From: an uncultured Planctomycetales bacterium | GTDB lineage: Bacteria > Planctomycetota > Planctomycetia > Isosphaerales > Isosphaeraceae | Direction: 5' to 3' | Length of the DNA: 64,000 nucleotides | NCBI GenBank assembly: GCA_903926465.1 | Contig: CAIYJE010000200.1 | Span: 1-64,000 of the forward strand | Shown: piece by piece, positions 8,605-17,264 of the stretch | How the letters are laid out: each line of letters opens with the position of its first letter | Position numbering within the stretch: the stretch's first letter is position 1 | Notes under the pieces: model-generated | What the model was told of the DNA's origin: nothing | Databases searched by the model: none | Seen by the model: the letters and a program-made list of their open reading frames with translations, nothing else | Made by a program: the position numbers and the translations under genes

Positions 8605-9354
8605 ATGGATTCCCCGGAACAGACCGCCGAACCCGAGTCACTGGCCCACCGTCCTGAGCAGCTTTCAGGACTCGAAACTAGCTGGACGATGATCAAGTCG
8701 GCGCACAGCGTTGGGCCTGAGGGCCAAGCCGCCATGCGGGCCCTGATCGGTCGCTACCATGATGCGGTAGAGCGCTACATACGGCTCAAGATGCGAGACT
8801 CAAACCTGGCCGACGAGGTGCTGCAGGAATTCTGGACGAAACTGCTCACGCACAAACTTGCCGGCGCAGATGAAAACAAAGGACGCTTCCGCGATTACCT
8901 GAGAACGGTACTGCACCGGCTGATCGTGGATCACTTCCGGACCAAGAAGCTCCAACCCCTGCCGCCAGGAGACCTGGTCGATCCCGACGACCAAGACAAA
9001 GACTACGACCGAATCTGGCGCGAAGTCCTGATCCGACGTGTCTGGTCGAGGCTTGAAACCTTTGAGGCGATCACCCCCAAAAATCGATACGCCACCGTGC
9101 TCCAGCTCAGAGTGAGTGCACCTGAAGCGCCGATCGAACAACTGGCGGAAAACCTCTCGAAAAAACTCGACACCAAGATCACACCCGAGGCGTTCCGAAA
9201 AACCCTTCAGCGCGCTCGCACCAAATACCTCGAACTACTCATCGAGGAATTACGTGTGACCATCCATCCCGCTACCCAGGAAGATATCGAAGCCGAAATC
9301 AATGATCTCGGCCTGGGCACCCTCTACCGTCGTTACTCCATGGCCCAGCCCTGA
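8605..9354 (+). CDS. ECF-type RNA polymerase sigma factor
   Basis: A 249-residue sigma-70-family protein. Region 2 is visible as LIGRYHDAVERYIRLKMRDSNLADEVLQEFWTKLL, with the NLADEVLQEFW core of helix 2.2, followed by GRFRDYLRTVLHRLIVDHFR. The C-terminal part (YATVLQLRV, EQLAENLSKKLDTKITPEAFRKTLQRARTKYLELLIEEL) replaces region 4 and contains the helix-turn-helix. Such long-C-terminus ECF factors are common in planctomycetes and are usually paired with Ser/Thr kinases; here the kinase gene lies 0.7 kb upstream. ATG 8605 gives the usual acidic N-terminus; the in-frame GTG/ATG-like start at 8554 would overlap the candidate promoter region. It probably directs transcription of an unknown stress or surface regulon. 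Confidence 0.8.
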   Translation: MDSPEQTAEPESLAHRPEQLSGLETSWTMIKSAHSVGPEGQAAMRALIGRYHDAVERYIRLKMRDSNLADEVLQEFWTKLLTHKLAGADENKGRFRDYLRTVLHRLIVDHFRTKKLQPLPPGDLVDPDDQDKDYDRIWREVLIRRVWSRLETFEAITPKNRYATVLQLRVSAPEAPIEQLAENLSKKLDTKITPEAFRKTLQRARTKYLELLIEELRVTIHPATQEDIEAEINDLGLGTLYRRYSMAQP

Positions 9355-9448
9355 GCCTGGAATGCATGATGCAAAAAAAGACAATTCTGGAAATATAGGC
9401 AAAATAGGGTCTTTGTTTCCCTTTTTACCCAAAATGCCTTTCGGCCGC

Positions 9449-9476
9449 TTGACCGCCTAATAACACGAGCTAAACT
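9449..9476 (+). promoter_or_regulatory. Candidate promoter for csrA
   Basis: TTGACC at 9449-9454 and TAAACT at 9471-9476 are separated by 16 bases and lie about 112 bases before the csrA start. They fit a housekeeping-type promoter with a moderately long leader. Confidence 0.4.
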
Positions 9477-9588
9477 TACTAAGGTTAAACACCTCCGGTT
9501 GCTGAACCGGCCCGCTCCCTGAACGTACACACAACAAACGGACACCCAGCGGGTCTCCTGCTTTCACGGGTTCCAGGAAGGTACTCCG

Positions 9589-9801
9589 ATGCTGGTTCTT
9601 TCACGTAAAAAGAACGAGAGCATCATCATCAACGATAACATCACCATTACGGTGGTGGAGATTCGGGGTGACAAGGTCCGGCTCGGCATTGAGGCACCCA
9701 AAGATGTCTCTGTGCATCGTCGCGAGGTCTACGAAGCAATTCAAGATCAGACACGGCGGGGAAACCCTATGCCCATTCCGCCAGATACCGGCGTTTCCTG
9801 A
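9589..9801 (+). CDS. csrA: Carbon storage regulator CsrA
   Basis: A 70-residue protein with the full CsrA signature: [20 protein letters not shown] at the start, then [30 protein letters not shown], including the conserved GIEAP and V-HR-E residues that contact GGA motifs in RNA. CsrA dimers bind GGA hairpins in mRNA leaders and repress or activate translation. AGGAAGG, 6 bases before ATG 9589, is a strong ribosome binding site and itself carries a GGA, so autoregulation is possible. The C-terminal tail ([17 protein letters not shown]) is a little longer than the E. coli protein. It follows an ECF sigma gene, so transcriptional and post-transcriptional regulators are neighbours here. Confidence 0.97.
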   Translation: MLVLSRKKNESIIINDNITITVVEIRGDKVRLGIEAPKDVSVHRREVYEAIQDQTRRGNPMPIPPDTGVS

Positions 9802-9826
9802 CGGCTCTCCCCGTGAGAGCCGTTTG
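9801..9826 (+). terminator. Probable terminator after csrA
   Basis: A 9-bp stem ACGGCTCTC (9801-9809) / GAGAGCCGT (9815-9823) with a 5-base loop starts at the csrA stop codon. Only a short T run follows, so efficiency is uncertain. Confidence 0.45.
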
Positions 9827-9876
9827 AAGAAACACCCCCGACTTAGCGTTGCGCCTGGTGACCTGTTTTTTTGGCT

Positions 9877-10437
9877 TCACACGTTCTTCTGCTGCTTGAC
9901 TAACTTCACAAATTCGCGCATCCAAGGTCCGTTATCGGGCCACCCGCGTACCGTGACCAAGTTTCCGTCGGTCACCACCGGGCAGTTGATATATTTGGCG
10001 TTAGCCGCCGTGATATCCGGTTCAAGTTCCGGATAACCGGTCATCGTTTTGCCGCTGGCGCCTCCCGCCACAATTACCAGCAACGGTCCATGACAGTTGG
10101 CCGCAATGGGCTTATTTTGCTCGACAAAATGGCGAACAATCGCCACAGCCTTGGGGCGATTTCTTAGATATTCCGGCGCACGGCCACCGGGCAGTACCAG
10201 GCCGTCATAGTCTGAGGGATTGACCTGATCCAGGCCCAGGTCGGCTTCCACCCGGTAACCTGGTCGCTCGACATACGTATCAAATCCAGGTTCAAAATCG
10301 TGCACGACGGAAAGAAACGCCCGCTTCTCGGGGGCGGCAATATCCACGCGCCACCCCTCCTCTTCCAGGCGATACTTGGCGTAGTAAATTTCCTGGGATT
10401 CGCCGGAGTCACCTGTGATCATCAGGAAACGAAGCAT
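9877..10437 (-). CDS. DJ-1/PfpI-family protein (glutamine amidotransferase-like)
   Basis: A 186-residue class-I glutamine-amidotransferase-like fold. The N-terminal strand MLRFLMITGD is followed by SGESQEIYYAKYRLEEEGW, where the Glu is in the place of the DJ-1 active-site acid. DYDGLVLPGGRAPEYLR comes next, then the nucleophile elbow AANCHGPLLVIVAGG with Cys115-His116. The C-terminus has the PVVTDGNLVTVRGWPDNGPWMREFVKLV block, standard for the PfpI group. Members act as deglycases, chaperones or proteases; the precise substrate cannot be inferred. It is transcribed towards csrA, convergent with it. The start at 10437 has AAAAAGAG upstream on its strand and encodes a complete first strand. Confidence 0.88.
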   Translation of the reverse strand: MLRFLMITGDSGESQEIYYAKYRLEEEGWRVDIAAPEKRAFLSVVHDFEPGFDTYVERPGYRVEADLGLDQVNPSDYDGLVLPGGRAPEYLRNRPKAVAIVRHFVEQNKPIAANCHGPLLVIVAGGASGKTMTGYPELEPDITAANAKYINCPVVTDGNLVTVRGWPDNGPWMREFVKLVKQQKNV

Positions 10438-10615
10438 GGGATCGAACTCTTTTTCAGAGAAGCTTGAGATGGCCGATTACGACAACCTAGCAGCCGATCC
10501 AGACGATTGCAAGACGCCCGACATCCTGAAAATCTGCAAAATCTGCTCCATGTTTTTTCCAGCCTATTGACCAGGCGGCCCAGGCCCCTTACAGTATTAG
10601 CTCACTGGTTTGCTT

Positions 10616-10690
10616 GGCCCCGTCGTCTAGCCAGGTCTAGGACACGTGCCTTTCACGCACGCAACACGGGTTCGAATCCCGTCGGGGTCA
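10616..10690 (+). tRNA. tRNA-Glu (anticodon UUC)
   Basis: Cloverleaf by eye: acceptor GGCCCCG (10616-10622) pairs with CGGGGTC (10683-10689), with discriminator A at 10690. The anticodon arm is CGTGC-CTTTCAC-GCACG, giving TTC. The T arm is ACGGGTTCGAATCCCGT. The 3' CCA is not encoded. Confidence 0.95.
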
Positions 10691-10736
10691 TTGCTTTTAC
10701 ATCTTGTTGTTGTGGTTCTGAGGAGGTTTCTCTCCC

Positions 10737-12053
10737 TCAGACTTCATTAGCTTCATCACCGTCTAATGCGACGGGCTGAAAGCGATCGATCAGGGTTGCC
10801 ACCAGGCAGTCGCTGGTCACGTTGGTGGCGGCTCGCGCTCGGCCCAAAATCCAATCGACCGTCAGCAACAACGGTACGATTGAAGTAATCAATTCTTCGG
10901 GAATGATTCTGACCGTCCGTAACACGAGCAACAGCGAAATCAGGCCCGCCTCGGGAATACCAGAGATTCCAATACCGGCAATCACACAGCCAAACGCTGC
11001 GGTGGCTTGCTGGGCCATGTTCAGATGAACTCCGCCGGCCTGTGCCACAAACAGAACCGCCATCGCCTCATAGAGCAAGATCCCATCGTTGTTGAGGTTT
11101 GTTCCCACACAGGCTGAAAGCCGGGCCGCCCTCGGCGAAACTCCCATCCGGTCCAGACATCGCAGTGTCACGGGTAAGGTCGCCAGGCTGCTGCCGGTCC
11201 CAAGCGCATTCACAATAGCATCACGACATCCACCCCAGAACCACCTCAGCGGCCGGGCCACAACCAGGATGAGCCAGCCCTGGTAGACAATCAGCACCTG
11301 AATCGCCAGGCCGAGCAAGCCAACTCCCAGATAAACCGCCAGCCCAGCGAGCGGTTGAAGGCCAAACTTCCCCACCGTGGCGGCCACCACACTCAGGACT
11401 GCGAGCGGTACCAGCTGCACCACCCAGCCCACAATCACCTCGGCCGCGCGAAACAAAGTGGCAACCAACCGCTCCAAAACCTCAATGCCCGCCTGACTAC
11501 CTGCCATCTGTTCTCGCTTCACCACCCGAAACGCCATGCCGGCAAGCACGGCCAGAAAGACCAGGCCAATCAGTTGATTCTCAACCCAGGGTCCAACCAC
11601 CGAGGTTGGGATCAGTTTCAAAACGTCTTCCAGAAAATCGATCCTCCGACCCGGTTGGACTTTCTCAGCCAACCGCCCATATTCCGACTGGGCCTGACTG
11701 TAGGCCGCCGATTGCGGAATCTGAAGCGCCAGCCCTGGATGCAGCAGGTTGGAAATTGCCAGACCAATTCCAATGGCAAGCGCACCGTTGATCAGGCTGA
11801 CCACCAGCATTACACCAACGCCCTTGCCACGAATCTCGGTGCGAAGAAACGCATCAAGGATGGCAAGGAAGAGCAGAGGCGCGGCCAGCGCCTTGATCAG
11901 GTCCAGGATGATCGTTCCAATTCTGGCAAACGGGGCCGCCTGGGGACCCAGGTAGAGACCAAGACCCACCCCGATGATCAGGCCCACAAGCACCCGCGCA
12001 GCGAACGGGAATCTGGCCCACCTTCGGCTCTTTCCGACAGACTGATCATCCAT
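10737..12053 (-). CDS. Dicarboxylate/amino acid:cation symporter (DAACS family)
   Basis: A 438-residue transporter with the glutamate-transporter-homologue layout. There are about eight hydrophobic helices, a serine-rich re-entrant loop (GTGSSLATLPVTLRC, HP1), the family motif region NLNNDGILLYEAMAVLFVAQ in helix 7, and IAGIGISGIPEAGLISLLLVL (HP2). These proteins take up glutamate, aspartate, C4-dicarboxylates or neutral amino acids with Na+ or H+. The usual NMDGT Asp-Gly signature appears as NNDG, so the cation-site residues are partly altered. It ends 46 bases from tRNA-Glu on the other strand. The start with MDDQSVGKSRR puts a short basic cytoplasmic tail before helix 1. Confidence 0.88.
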   Translation of the reverse strand: MDDQSVGKSRRWARFPFAARVLVGLIIGVGLGLYLGPQAAPFARIGTIILDLIKALAAPLLFLAILDAFLRTEIRGKGVGVMLVVSLINGALAIGIGLAISNLLHPGLALQIPQSAAYSQAQSEYGRLAEKVQPGRRIDFLEDVLKLIPTSVVGPWVENQLIGLVFLAVLAGMAFRVVKREQMAGSQAGIEVLERLVATLFRAAEVIVGWVVQLVPLAVLSVVAATVGKFGLQPLAGLAVYLGVGLLGLAIQVLIVYQGWLILVVARPLRWFWGGCRDAIVNALGTGSSLATLPVTLRCLDRMGVSPRAARLSACVGTNLNNDGILLYEAMAVLFVAQAGGVHLNMAQQATAAFGCVIAGIGISGIPEAGLISLLLVLRTVRIIPEELITSIVPLLLTVDWILGRARAATNVTSDCLVATLIDRFQPVALDGDEANEV

Positions 12054-12099
12054 GGCACCGTGATCTCAAAGTAAGGAGAGGCGAGAGAGTCTGGAAAAC

Positions 12100-13056
12100 T
12101 CAGTGCGCAAGCTCGATCTCTGCCCCCATGGCTTCAAGGTGAGCCACCACGCAGTCGGCCAGAATCGGCACGTTGTAACCACCTTCCAACACACTCACCA
12201 CCCGGCCGTGCGCATGAATTCCCGCAATATCCAGAATCGTGCGCGTGAGACTGGCAAAGTCTTCGACCTCAAGTCCCAGGTTACCAACCGGGTCCAGCGC
12301 ATGGGCATCAAACCCGGCTGACACCAGAACCAGCTCTGGACGGATCCGATCTGCAAACGACTCCAGCTCTGTTTGATATCGAGACAAAATCTCAGAGCGT
12401 GATGTTCCGAACGCAACCGGCAGGTTGCGTGTGGTGCCCAGGCCGGCCCCTGCCCCGGTCTCGTCCTCTGCGCCCGTACCGGGATAAAACGGCCAGCGGT
12501 GCATCGACAAGAAACCAACCCTTGGATCTTCGTAGAAGGTTTCCTGAGTACCGTTGCCGTGATGGACGTCAAAGTCCACGATCAGGATCCGACTCAGTTG
12601 ATGGGTTGCCAGCGCATGCGCAGCCGCCACAGCCACGTTCCCATACAAGCAGAACCCCATGGCGGAAGCCGGTCTGGCATGATGTCCTGGCGGCCTCACC
12701 GCGCAGAAGGCCCGCTTGGTTTTCCCTTGCAGCACCGCATCTGTGGCTTCAAGCGCCAGCCCGGCGGCCAGCCGCGCAGCCAGTTCCGACCCGCTTGAGA
12801 CCCAGGTGTCGGTTTCAATCTGTCCGGCCCCGCCGTCAATCGCTTCCTGCAGTTCCTTGAGATAATTCGCGGTATGCACCCGAGCAAGTTCGGTGTGGCT
12901 GGCTTCTCGCACCGGCCCCATGTGACACGTGAGTGGAAACCCCCAGTGCTTCCAGGCCTGGAGGATTGCCGCCAACCGCTCCGGGCGCTCAGGATGCTCG
13001 GGTGGTGTCCGGTGCTCGAGCATCCGTTGATCGCTGAATAGCCAGACTGGGGACAT
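12100..13056 (-). CDS. Histone deacetylase / AcuC-AphA-type Zn-dependent amidohydrolase
   Basis: A 318-residue class-II histone-deacetylase-like enzyme. The signatures are HPERPERLAAI near the N-terminus, AVRPPGHHARP (the paired active-site His), LIVDFDVHHGNGTQ (Zn ligands Asp and His), LVLVSAGFDAHALDP (third ligand Asp), and VLEGGYNV near the end. Family enzymes remove acetyl groups from protein lysines, acetoin-pathway proteins or polyamines. ATG at 13056 is preferred because AAGGA lies 10 bases upstream on the coding strand and it starts directly before the first strand (SPVWLFSDQRM); the longer frame to 13098 adds 14 residues. It is divergent from the ArnT-like gene, with about 150 bases between them, and 46 bases upstream of the symporter, so an operon with the symporter is possible. 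Confidence 0.88.
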   Translation of the reverse strand: MSPVWLFSDQRMLEHRTPPEHPERPERLAAILQAWKHWGFPLTCHMGPVREASHTELARVHTANYLKELQEAIDGGAGQIETDTWVSSGSELAARLAAGLALEATDAVLQGKTKRAFCAVRPPGHHARPASAMGFCLYGNVAVAAAHALATHQLSRILIVDFDVHHGNGTQETFYEDPRVGFLSMHRWPFYPGTGAEDETGAGAGLGTTRNLPVAFGTSRSEILSRYQTELESFADRIRPELVLVSAGFDAHALDPVGNLGLEVEDFASLTRTILDIAGIHAHGRVVSVLEGGYNVPILADCVVAHLEAMGAEIELAH

Positions 13057-13208
13057 GGGTTTGATGTCCTTGGGAGAGCGAAAGAGGACAAGCTGCACGA
13101 TAGTTCGGTCTCGGCAGCGCAGTCAATTGCCTGGAATTTGAGGGGCTGACCTTCGGTTTCTGACGAAAGGCGTGAGCCGCAATTCCAATCTTAGTAGAAT
13201 CATCCAGC

Positions 13209-15038
13209 ATGAGTACGACTACCCGGTCCGGTCGACGAGAATGGCTGGCCATTTCAGTACTGACCCTGCTGGGCGCTGTCATCCGCTTCTGGGATGCGGG
13301 CCGGTTGGGAATTCTGCACTTTGACGAGGGAATGTACGCGCTTTCTGGATTCTGGATCAACGCCTCACGGGGGCTGGCCAGCCTCGATCCATCCATTGCG
13401 TTTTACGCCCCGCCGGTCATTCCCACCCTGATCGGCCTGATGTACCTGCTTTTCGGGATCAGTGACACCTCGGCCCTGCTGGTTTCACTCCTGTTCGGAA
13501 CTCTCACAATTCCGACCGCCGCTTGGCTGGCCCGCCGCGTATTTGGTCCCGGCGCTGGGGTTTGCGCAGCGGCCCTTGTGGCGTGCTACGGACCACAGGT
13601 TGCATTCAGTCGTGTGGCTTTGACCGATGCAACCTTTCTTACCAGTTTCCTGCTGGCACTAATTCTGGGAATTCGGTTACTTGACCAACCGGGATTGGCT
13701 CGCACCGTTGGGTTTGGTTTGGCCGTGGGGTTAGCCCAGCTCACCAAGTACAACGGATTCCTGGCCGGAGTTGCCGTGGCGGCGGCAGCCCTGCTGCCCC
13801 TCTGGAATTCACGCCCTGGCTCGCGCGTTCAGGTTTTGCGAACCCTGGTCTGGGTTGCGGCGGGTGGAGGTATTGCCCTGGCGGTGTACTACCCCTGGTA
13901 CCAGTTCGTCCAAACACGCGTGCCAGGTGGATACCCCGCGCTGGTTCAGCACCACCGGGGTTACCTGAGCCCCATCTCTCGATGGCCACTCAACGCCCTG
14001 ACTCAGTGGGCGGAAGCCATCACACTCGCCGGTCGATGCACCGGCCCGTTCTCCTGGCTACTGGCGGCTTGGCCCCTGGCCTGGGCCTGCACGCTGCTGG
14101 TTTCAGGGAAACCACAAATTCCTGAGATAGCCCCACCCACAATCGGCTCACGATCTCTCTGGCTCGCGCTCCCGGCTGGTGCCATGACCCTGGGCTTGTT
14201 ACCCGACCTTACCTGGTGGCTAATGCTGGCAGCGATACCCGTGATGCTGCTCAAGCTGGATCCCGCGCCCCGGGTTCTGGGCACCGCCGGCCTGATCCTG
14301 ACGATCTTGACTCCGCTGTACCACCCTTACGCGCGGCTCGCCCTCCCCTTCAATGTTTTGAGCCAGATCCTCCTGGCCGGCTGGATGGTGACTCTCTGGC
14401 AGCCACCCGAATCCACCCTTGGCCTGATGCATGGATTGACGAAGCCCAAACGATGGTGTTTGCTGGCGGGGGCCTTATTGTTCCCGCTGTTGCTTCGCCC
14501 GCTGGCCGGGGCCTGGCCCATTCCCGCACCGGGACTGCTGGCACCCAGCGATGGCCTGCGCTGGTTGTCAAGCCGGGAGGAAGCGAAGGGGGCACTGAAC
14601 GCCGTGGTGCCGGAGCGTGTCTACCTTTTCGGTCGGCCGTCCTTACTCTATTACCTGAGGCTTGGGGGCCAGGCCCAGGTAATCCGGGTTGGCGATGAAG
14701 CCGGACTCAACCAGATTGGACCGCCTCCGGTGGGGGCATCCTCCGGTCGGGAACGAGTCTCGGTGATTGTCGATGGGGCGGTTCTGGGCCCGGACTCCCT
14801 TCTGAAGCGGCCCCCATGGTCCATCCGATCGCCTGGGCAAAGAAACTGGAACCAGGGAAACTGGGTCACGCTGCTGGACCTTGACCCAGGTCTGGCGTTA
14901 CGTCCGGACACATCACGGGTCTGGAACCAGGCTCCCCCTTCCCTGACTGTGGGTGCGGCTGCAGACCGCCTGGCGATCCAGACCCAGATTTTTGTTTTTC
15001 GAAATACCGAATCCAAAGGGACACCCGATGCCCGCTGA
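13209..15038 (+). CDS. ArnT/PMT-like membrane glycosyltransferase (GT-C fold)
   Basis: A 609-residue GT-C protein with roughly a dozen hydrophobic helices. The first periplasmic loop has LHFDEGMYALSGFW, whose Asp-Glu pair is the catalytic/metal site in ArnT, PMT and related lipid-phosphate-sugar transferases. FSRVALTDATFLTSFLLALILGIRLL and LTKYNGFLAGVAVAAAALLP follow as in the family. The C-terminal 150 residues form a soluble periplasmic domain. Such enzymes move a sugar from a polyprenyl phosphate to lipid A, protein or another lipid outside the membrane. The start is ATG 13209. Its last 11 bases overlap the next gene, indicating translational coupling, although the two functions (surface glycosylation and NAD salvage) have no obvious link. 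Confidence 0.82.
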   Translation: MSTTTRSGRREWLAISVLTLLGAVIRFWDAGRLGILHFDEGMYALSGFWINASRGLASLDPSIAFYAPPVIPTLIGLMYLLFGISDTSALLVSLLFGTLTIPTAAWLARRVFGPGAGVCAAALVACYGPQVAFSRVALTDATFLTSFLLALILGIRLLDQPGLARTVGFGLAVGLAQLTKYNGFLAGVAVAAAALLPLWNSRPGSRVQVLRTLVWVAAGGGIALAVYYPWYQFVQTRVPGGYPALVQHHRGYLSPISRWPLNALTQWAEAITLAGRCTGPFSWLLAAWPLAWACTLLVSGKPQIPEIAPPTIGSRSLWLALPAGAMTLGLLPDLTWWLMLAAIPVMLLKLDPAPRVLGTAGLILTILTPLYHPYARLALPFNVLSQILLAGWMVTLWQPPESTLGLMHGLTKPKRWCLLAGALLFPLLLRPLAGAWPIPAPGLLAPSDGLRWLSSREEAKGALNAVVPERVYLFGRPSLLYYLRLGGQAQVIRVGDEAGLNQIGPPPVGASSGRERVSVIVDGAVLGPDSLLKRPPWSIRSPGQRNWNQGNWVTLLDLDPGLALRPDTSRVWNQAPPSLTVGAAADRLAIQTQIFVFRNTESKGTPDAR

Positions 15039-16371
15039 CCTCTGGCCCGACCCGACCGCGCTCGGCCTGGTGACAGACCTTTACCAGATCACCATGATGG
15101 CGGGGTACGCCGCCAATGCCATGGCTGATAAGCCGGCGGTCTTCGAACTGTTCGTTCGCAGATTACCGAAGAACCGGTCCTACCTGGTCTTCGCCGGGCT
15201 TGAGCAGGCGTTAAGGGATCTGTTGCGACTGGGATTTTCGGATGAGCAGGTCTCTTATATCCGGGGCTTGCCCGCTTTCCGCCATGTTCCAGACGCCTGG
15301 TTCAAGCAACTGCGTGATTTCCAATTCACGGGCGATGTTTGGGCCATGCCTGAGGGAACCATCTTCTTTGGCGGTGAGACCCTACTCAGGGTCGAGGCTC
15401 CGCTGGCTCAGGCGCAGCTTGCGGAAACCTTTTTACTCTCAAGCCTGGCCTATCCCACGCTTGTTGCGTCCAAGGCGCTCCGATGCGTTCAGACCGCCGG
15501 ATCTCGACCGCTTTTTGATTTTGGTGCCCGCCGCGGCCACGGTCCACAGGCCGGCTTCCTCTGTGCCCGTGCTTCCTACCTCGCAGGTTTTGCTGGCACC
15601 AGCCATGTGGAGGCAGCGCGACGGCTGGAGATTCCGGCAATCGGCACCATGGCCCACTCGTGGATTCAGGCCTTCCCTAACGAACTTGAGGCCTTTGAAG
15701 CGTACGCCCGCGTATTTCCGGATTCCACCACGCTTCTGGTGGATACCTATGACACGCTCCAGGGGGTGCGCCACGCGGCGACCATTCCCCAGGCACACGC
15801 CATCCGACTTGATTCAGGCGACCTGGGACCATTGGCCCAGGCCTCTCGCACCATCCTGGATGAGGCAGGCCGATCAGAGATGACCATCGTGGCCAGCGGT
15901 GATCTGGACGAGTGGAAGATCCGGGACCTCATTGCCACTGGCGCCCCAATTGATGCCTTTGGGGTGGGCACGGAACTGATTACCAGCCGCGATGCGCCGG
16001 CACTGAGCATGGTGTACAAGCTGGTTGCGGTGGATGGCCAAGGACGGATCAAGCTGGCCCCCGGCAAGAAGACCTATCCGGGAGCGAAGCAAGTTTGGCG
16101 GCGGCTAGACTCGGTCGGGCGGTTCGCCGGCGACCAAGTCACCGCAGCCTACGAAACGGCCGACGGTATCCCCCTGCTCCAACAGGTCATTGCCCAGGGT
16201 CATCTGGTGGGTGACCTGCCTGACCTACAATCTATTCGCACGTACACTTTGGCGCAGGGTCGGGCACTGCCTGAAAACTTCAAGGGCCTCGACGCTGGAC
16301 CCGCGTACCCCGTGAGCTATAGCCAGGCGCTTGAGGAGGAAGCGATTCGGGTGGGACTGACCACGGGCTGA
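15028..16371 (+). CDS. pncB: Nicotinate phosphoribosyltransferase
   Basis: A 447-residue enzyme of NAD salvage that condenses nicotinate with PRPP using ATP. Recognisable blocks are GLVTDLYQITMMAGY (substrate Tyr), FELFVRRLPKNRSYLVFAGLEQAL, LFDFGARRGHGPQAG, GTMAHSWIQAF with the His phosphorylated in the family, and LVDTYDT followed by RLDSGDLG and TIVASGDLDEW. The C-terminus GAKQVWR is typical. ATG 15028 has AAAGGGA upstream and overlaps the end of the previous gene by 11 bases; longer frames would run deep into that gene. The length fits the type-1/bacterial PncB class. A parS-like palindrome lies 48 bases after its stop. Confidence 0.93.
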   Translation: MPADLWPDPTALGLVTDLYQITMMAGYAANAMADKPAVFELFVRRLPKNRSYLVFAGLEQALRDLLRLGFSDEQVSYIRGLPAFRHVPDAWFKQLRDFQFTGDVWAMPEGTIFFGGETLLRVEAPLAQAQLAETFLLSSLAYPTLVASKALRCVQTAGSRPLFDFGARRGHGPQAGFLCARASYLAGFAGTSHVEAARRLEIPAIGTMAHSWIQAFPNELEAFEAYARVFPDSTTLLVDTYDTLQGVRHAATIPQAHAIRLDSGDLGPLAQASRTILDEAGRSEMTIVASGDLDEWKIRDLIATGAPIDAFGVGTELITSRDAPALSMVYKLVAVDGQGRIKLAPGKKTYPGAKQVWRRLDSVGRFAGDQVTAAYETADGIPLLQQVIAQGHLVGDLPDLQSIRTYTLAQGRALPENFKGLDAGPAYPVSYSQALEEEAIRVGLTTG

Positions 16372-16418
16372 GACGAACCGGCAACCGGGCGGATCGATCG
16401 GCTTTGCAGCCGTTTTCC

Positions 16419-16432
16419 GTTCCACGTGGAAC
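16419..16432. promoter_or_regulatory. parS: parS-like ParB-binding palindrome, site 1 (GTTCCACGTGGAAC)
   Basis: A perfect 14-bp palindrome in the intergenic region 83 bases before parA. It matches the general bacterial parS consensus GTTYCACGTGRAAC. Its place directly upstream of parAB suggests a ParB nucleation site and possibly autoregulation of the operon. Confidence 0.75.
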
Positions 16433-16514
16433 CCTGCACTGGCATTGACCGATCCCACCATGGATGGCATGGTTTGCTGGCCCACAATCCATGCCGGCGC
16501 AAGGAGGCGCGATC

Positions 16515-17264
16515 ATGCCCAGGATCATCAGCGTCGCCAATCAAAAGGGTGGCGTTGGCAAAACGACGACCGCCATCAACCTAGCAGCGGGACTGGCCAA
16601 GGCCGGCCGCACCGCCTTGGTGGTGGACATCGATCCCCAGTGCAACGCAACCAGCGGCCTGGGAATTGCCGTGGCCGAAAGACACCCACTGGTGGTCGGC
16701 CGGTCACTTGCCGACTCCATTGTGGATACCAGCCAGGAACGGCTCGCCGTCCTGCCTGGGTCTCATAGTCTGGCCGATGCCGATGCCCTCTCGGCCTCAA
16801 ACCGGCAGCGAGCCAGCCAGCTCCGGCAGCAGCTCACCACAGAGCTGAACCGGTTCGATTATGTTTTTCTGGACTGCCCCCCCTCGCTTGGCCAGCTTAC
16901 CCGGGCCGCCTTGGGGGCCTCCAACGAGGTCTATATTCCGATCCAGTGCGAATATTTTGCCATGGAGGGGCTGTCTCAAATTATCGAACTGGCACGCCAG
17001 GCGAAGGCCAAAGACAACCCAAAGTTGGAAATTGGTGGGATTGTGCTGACCATGTATGACCCCTCCCTCGAACTTGCTAACGAGGTTGCTGAAGAGGTGA
17101 GGGGCTATTTCGCCGATACAGTATTCATGACGATGATCCCGCGCGACGTGCACATCAGCGAGGCACCTAGCCACGGCCTGAGTGTGCTCGAATACGCGCC
17201 CCGGGCCAGAGGGGCCCGTGCTTACGCCGAACTCGTCATGGAGGTCGTTGACCGTGAACCATAA
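16515..17264 (+). CDS. parA: Chromosome partitioning ATPase ParA (Soj)
   Basis: A 249-residue deviant-Walker ATPase. The P-loop reads NQKGGVGKTTTAINLA (residues 10-25, signature Lys11). VVDIDPQCNATSGLG, YVFLDCPPSLGQLTRAAL (Walker B), VYIPIQCEYFAMEGL and LTMYDPSLELANEVAEEV follow, and the end has the IPRDVHISEAPSHGLSVLEYAP block characteristic of chromosomal Soj proteins. ParA forms a nucleoid-bound ATP gradient that moves ParB-parS complexes after replication. AAGGAGG at 16501-16507 fixes ATG 16515. It overlaps parB by 11 bases and is preceded by a parS-like site. It is of the short chromosomal type, without the N-terminal operator-binding domain of plasmid ParAs. Confidence 0.96.
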   Translation: MPRIISVANQKGGVGKTTTAINLAAGLAKAGRTALVVDIDPQCNATSGLGIAVAERHPLVVGRSLADSIVDTSQERLAVLPGSHSLADADALSASNRQRASQLRQQLTTELNRFDYVFLDCPPSLGQLTRAALGASNEVYIPIQCEYFAMEGLSQIIELARQAKAKDNPKLEIGGIVLTMYDPSLELANEVAEEVRGYFADTVFMTMIPRDVHISEAPSHGLSVLEYAPRARGARAYAELVMEVVDREP

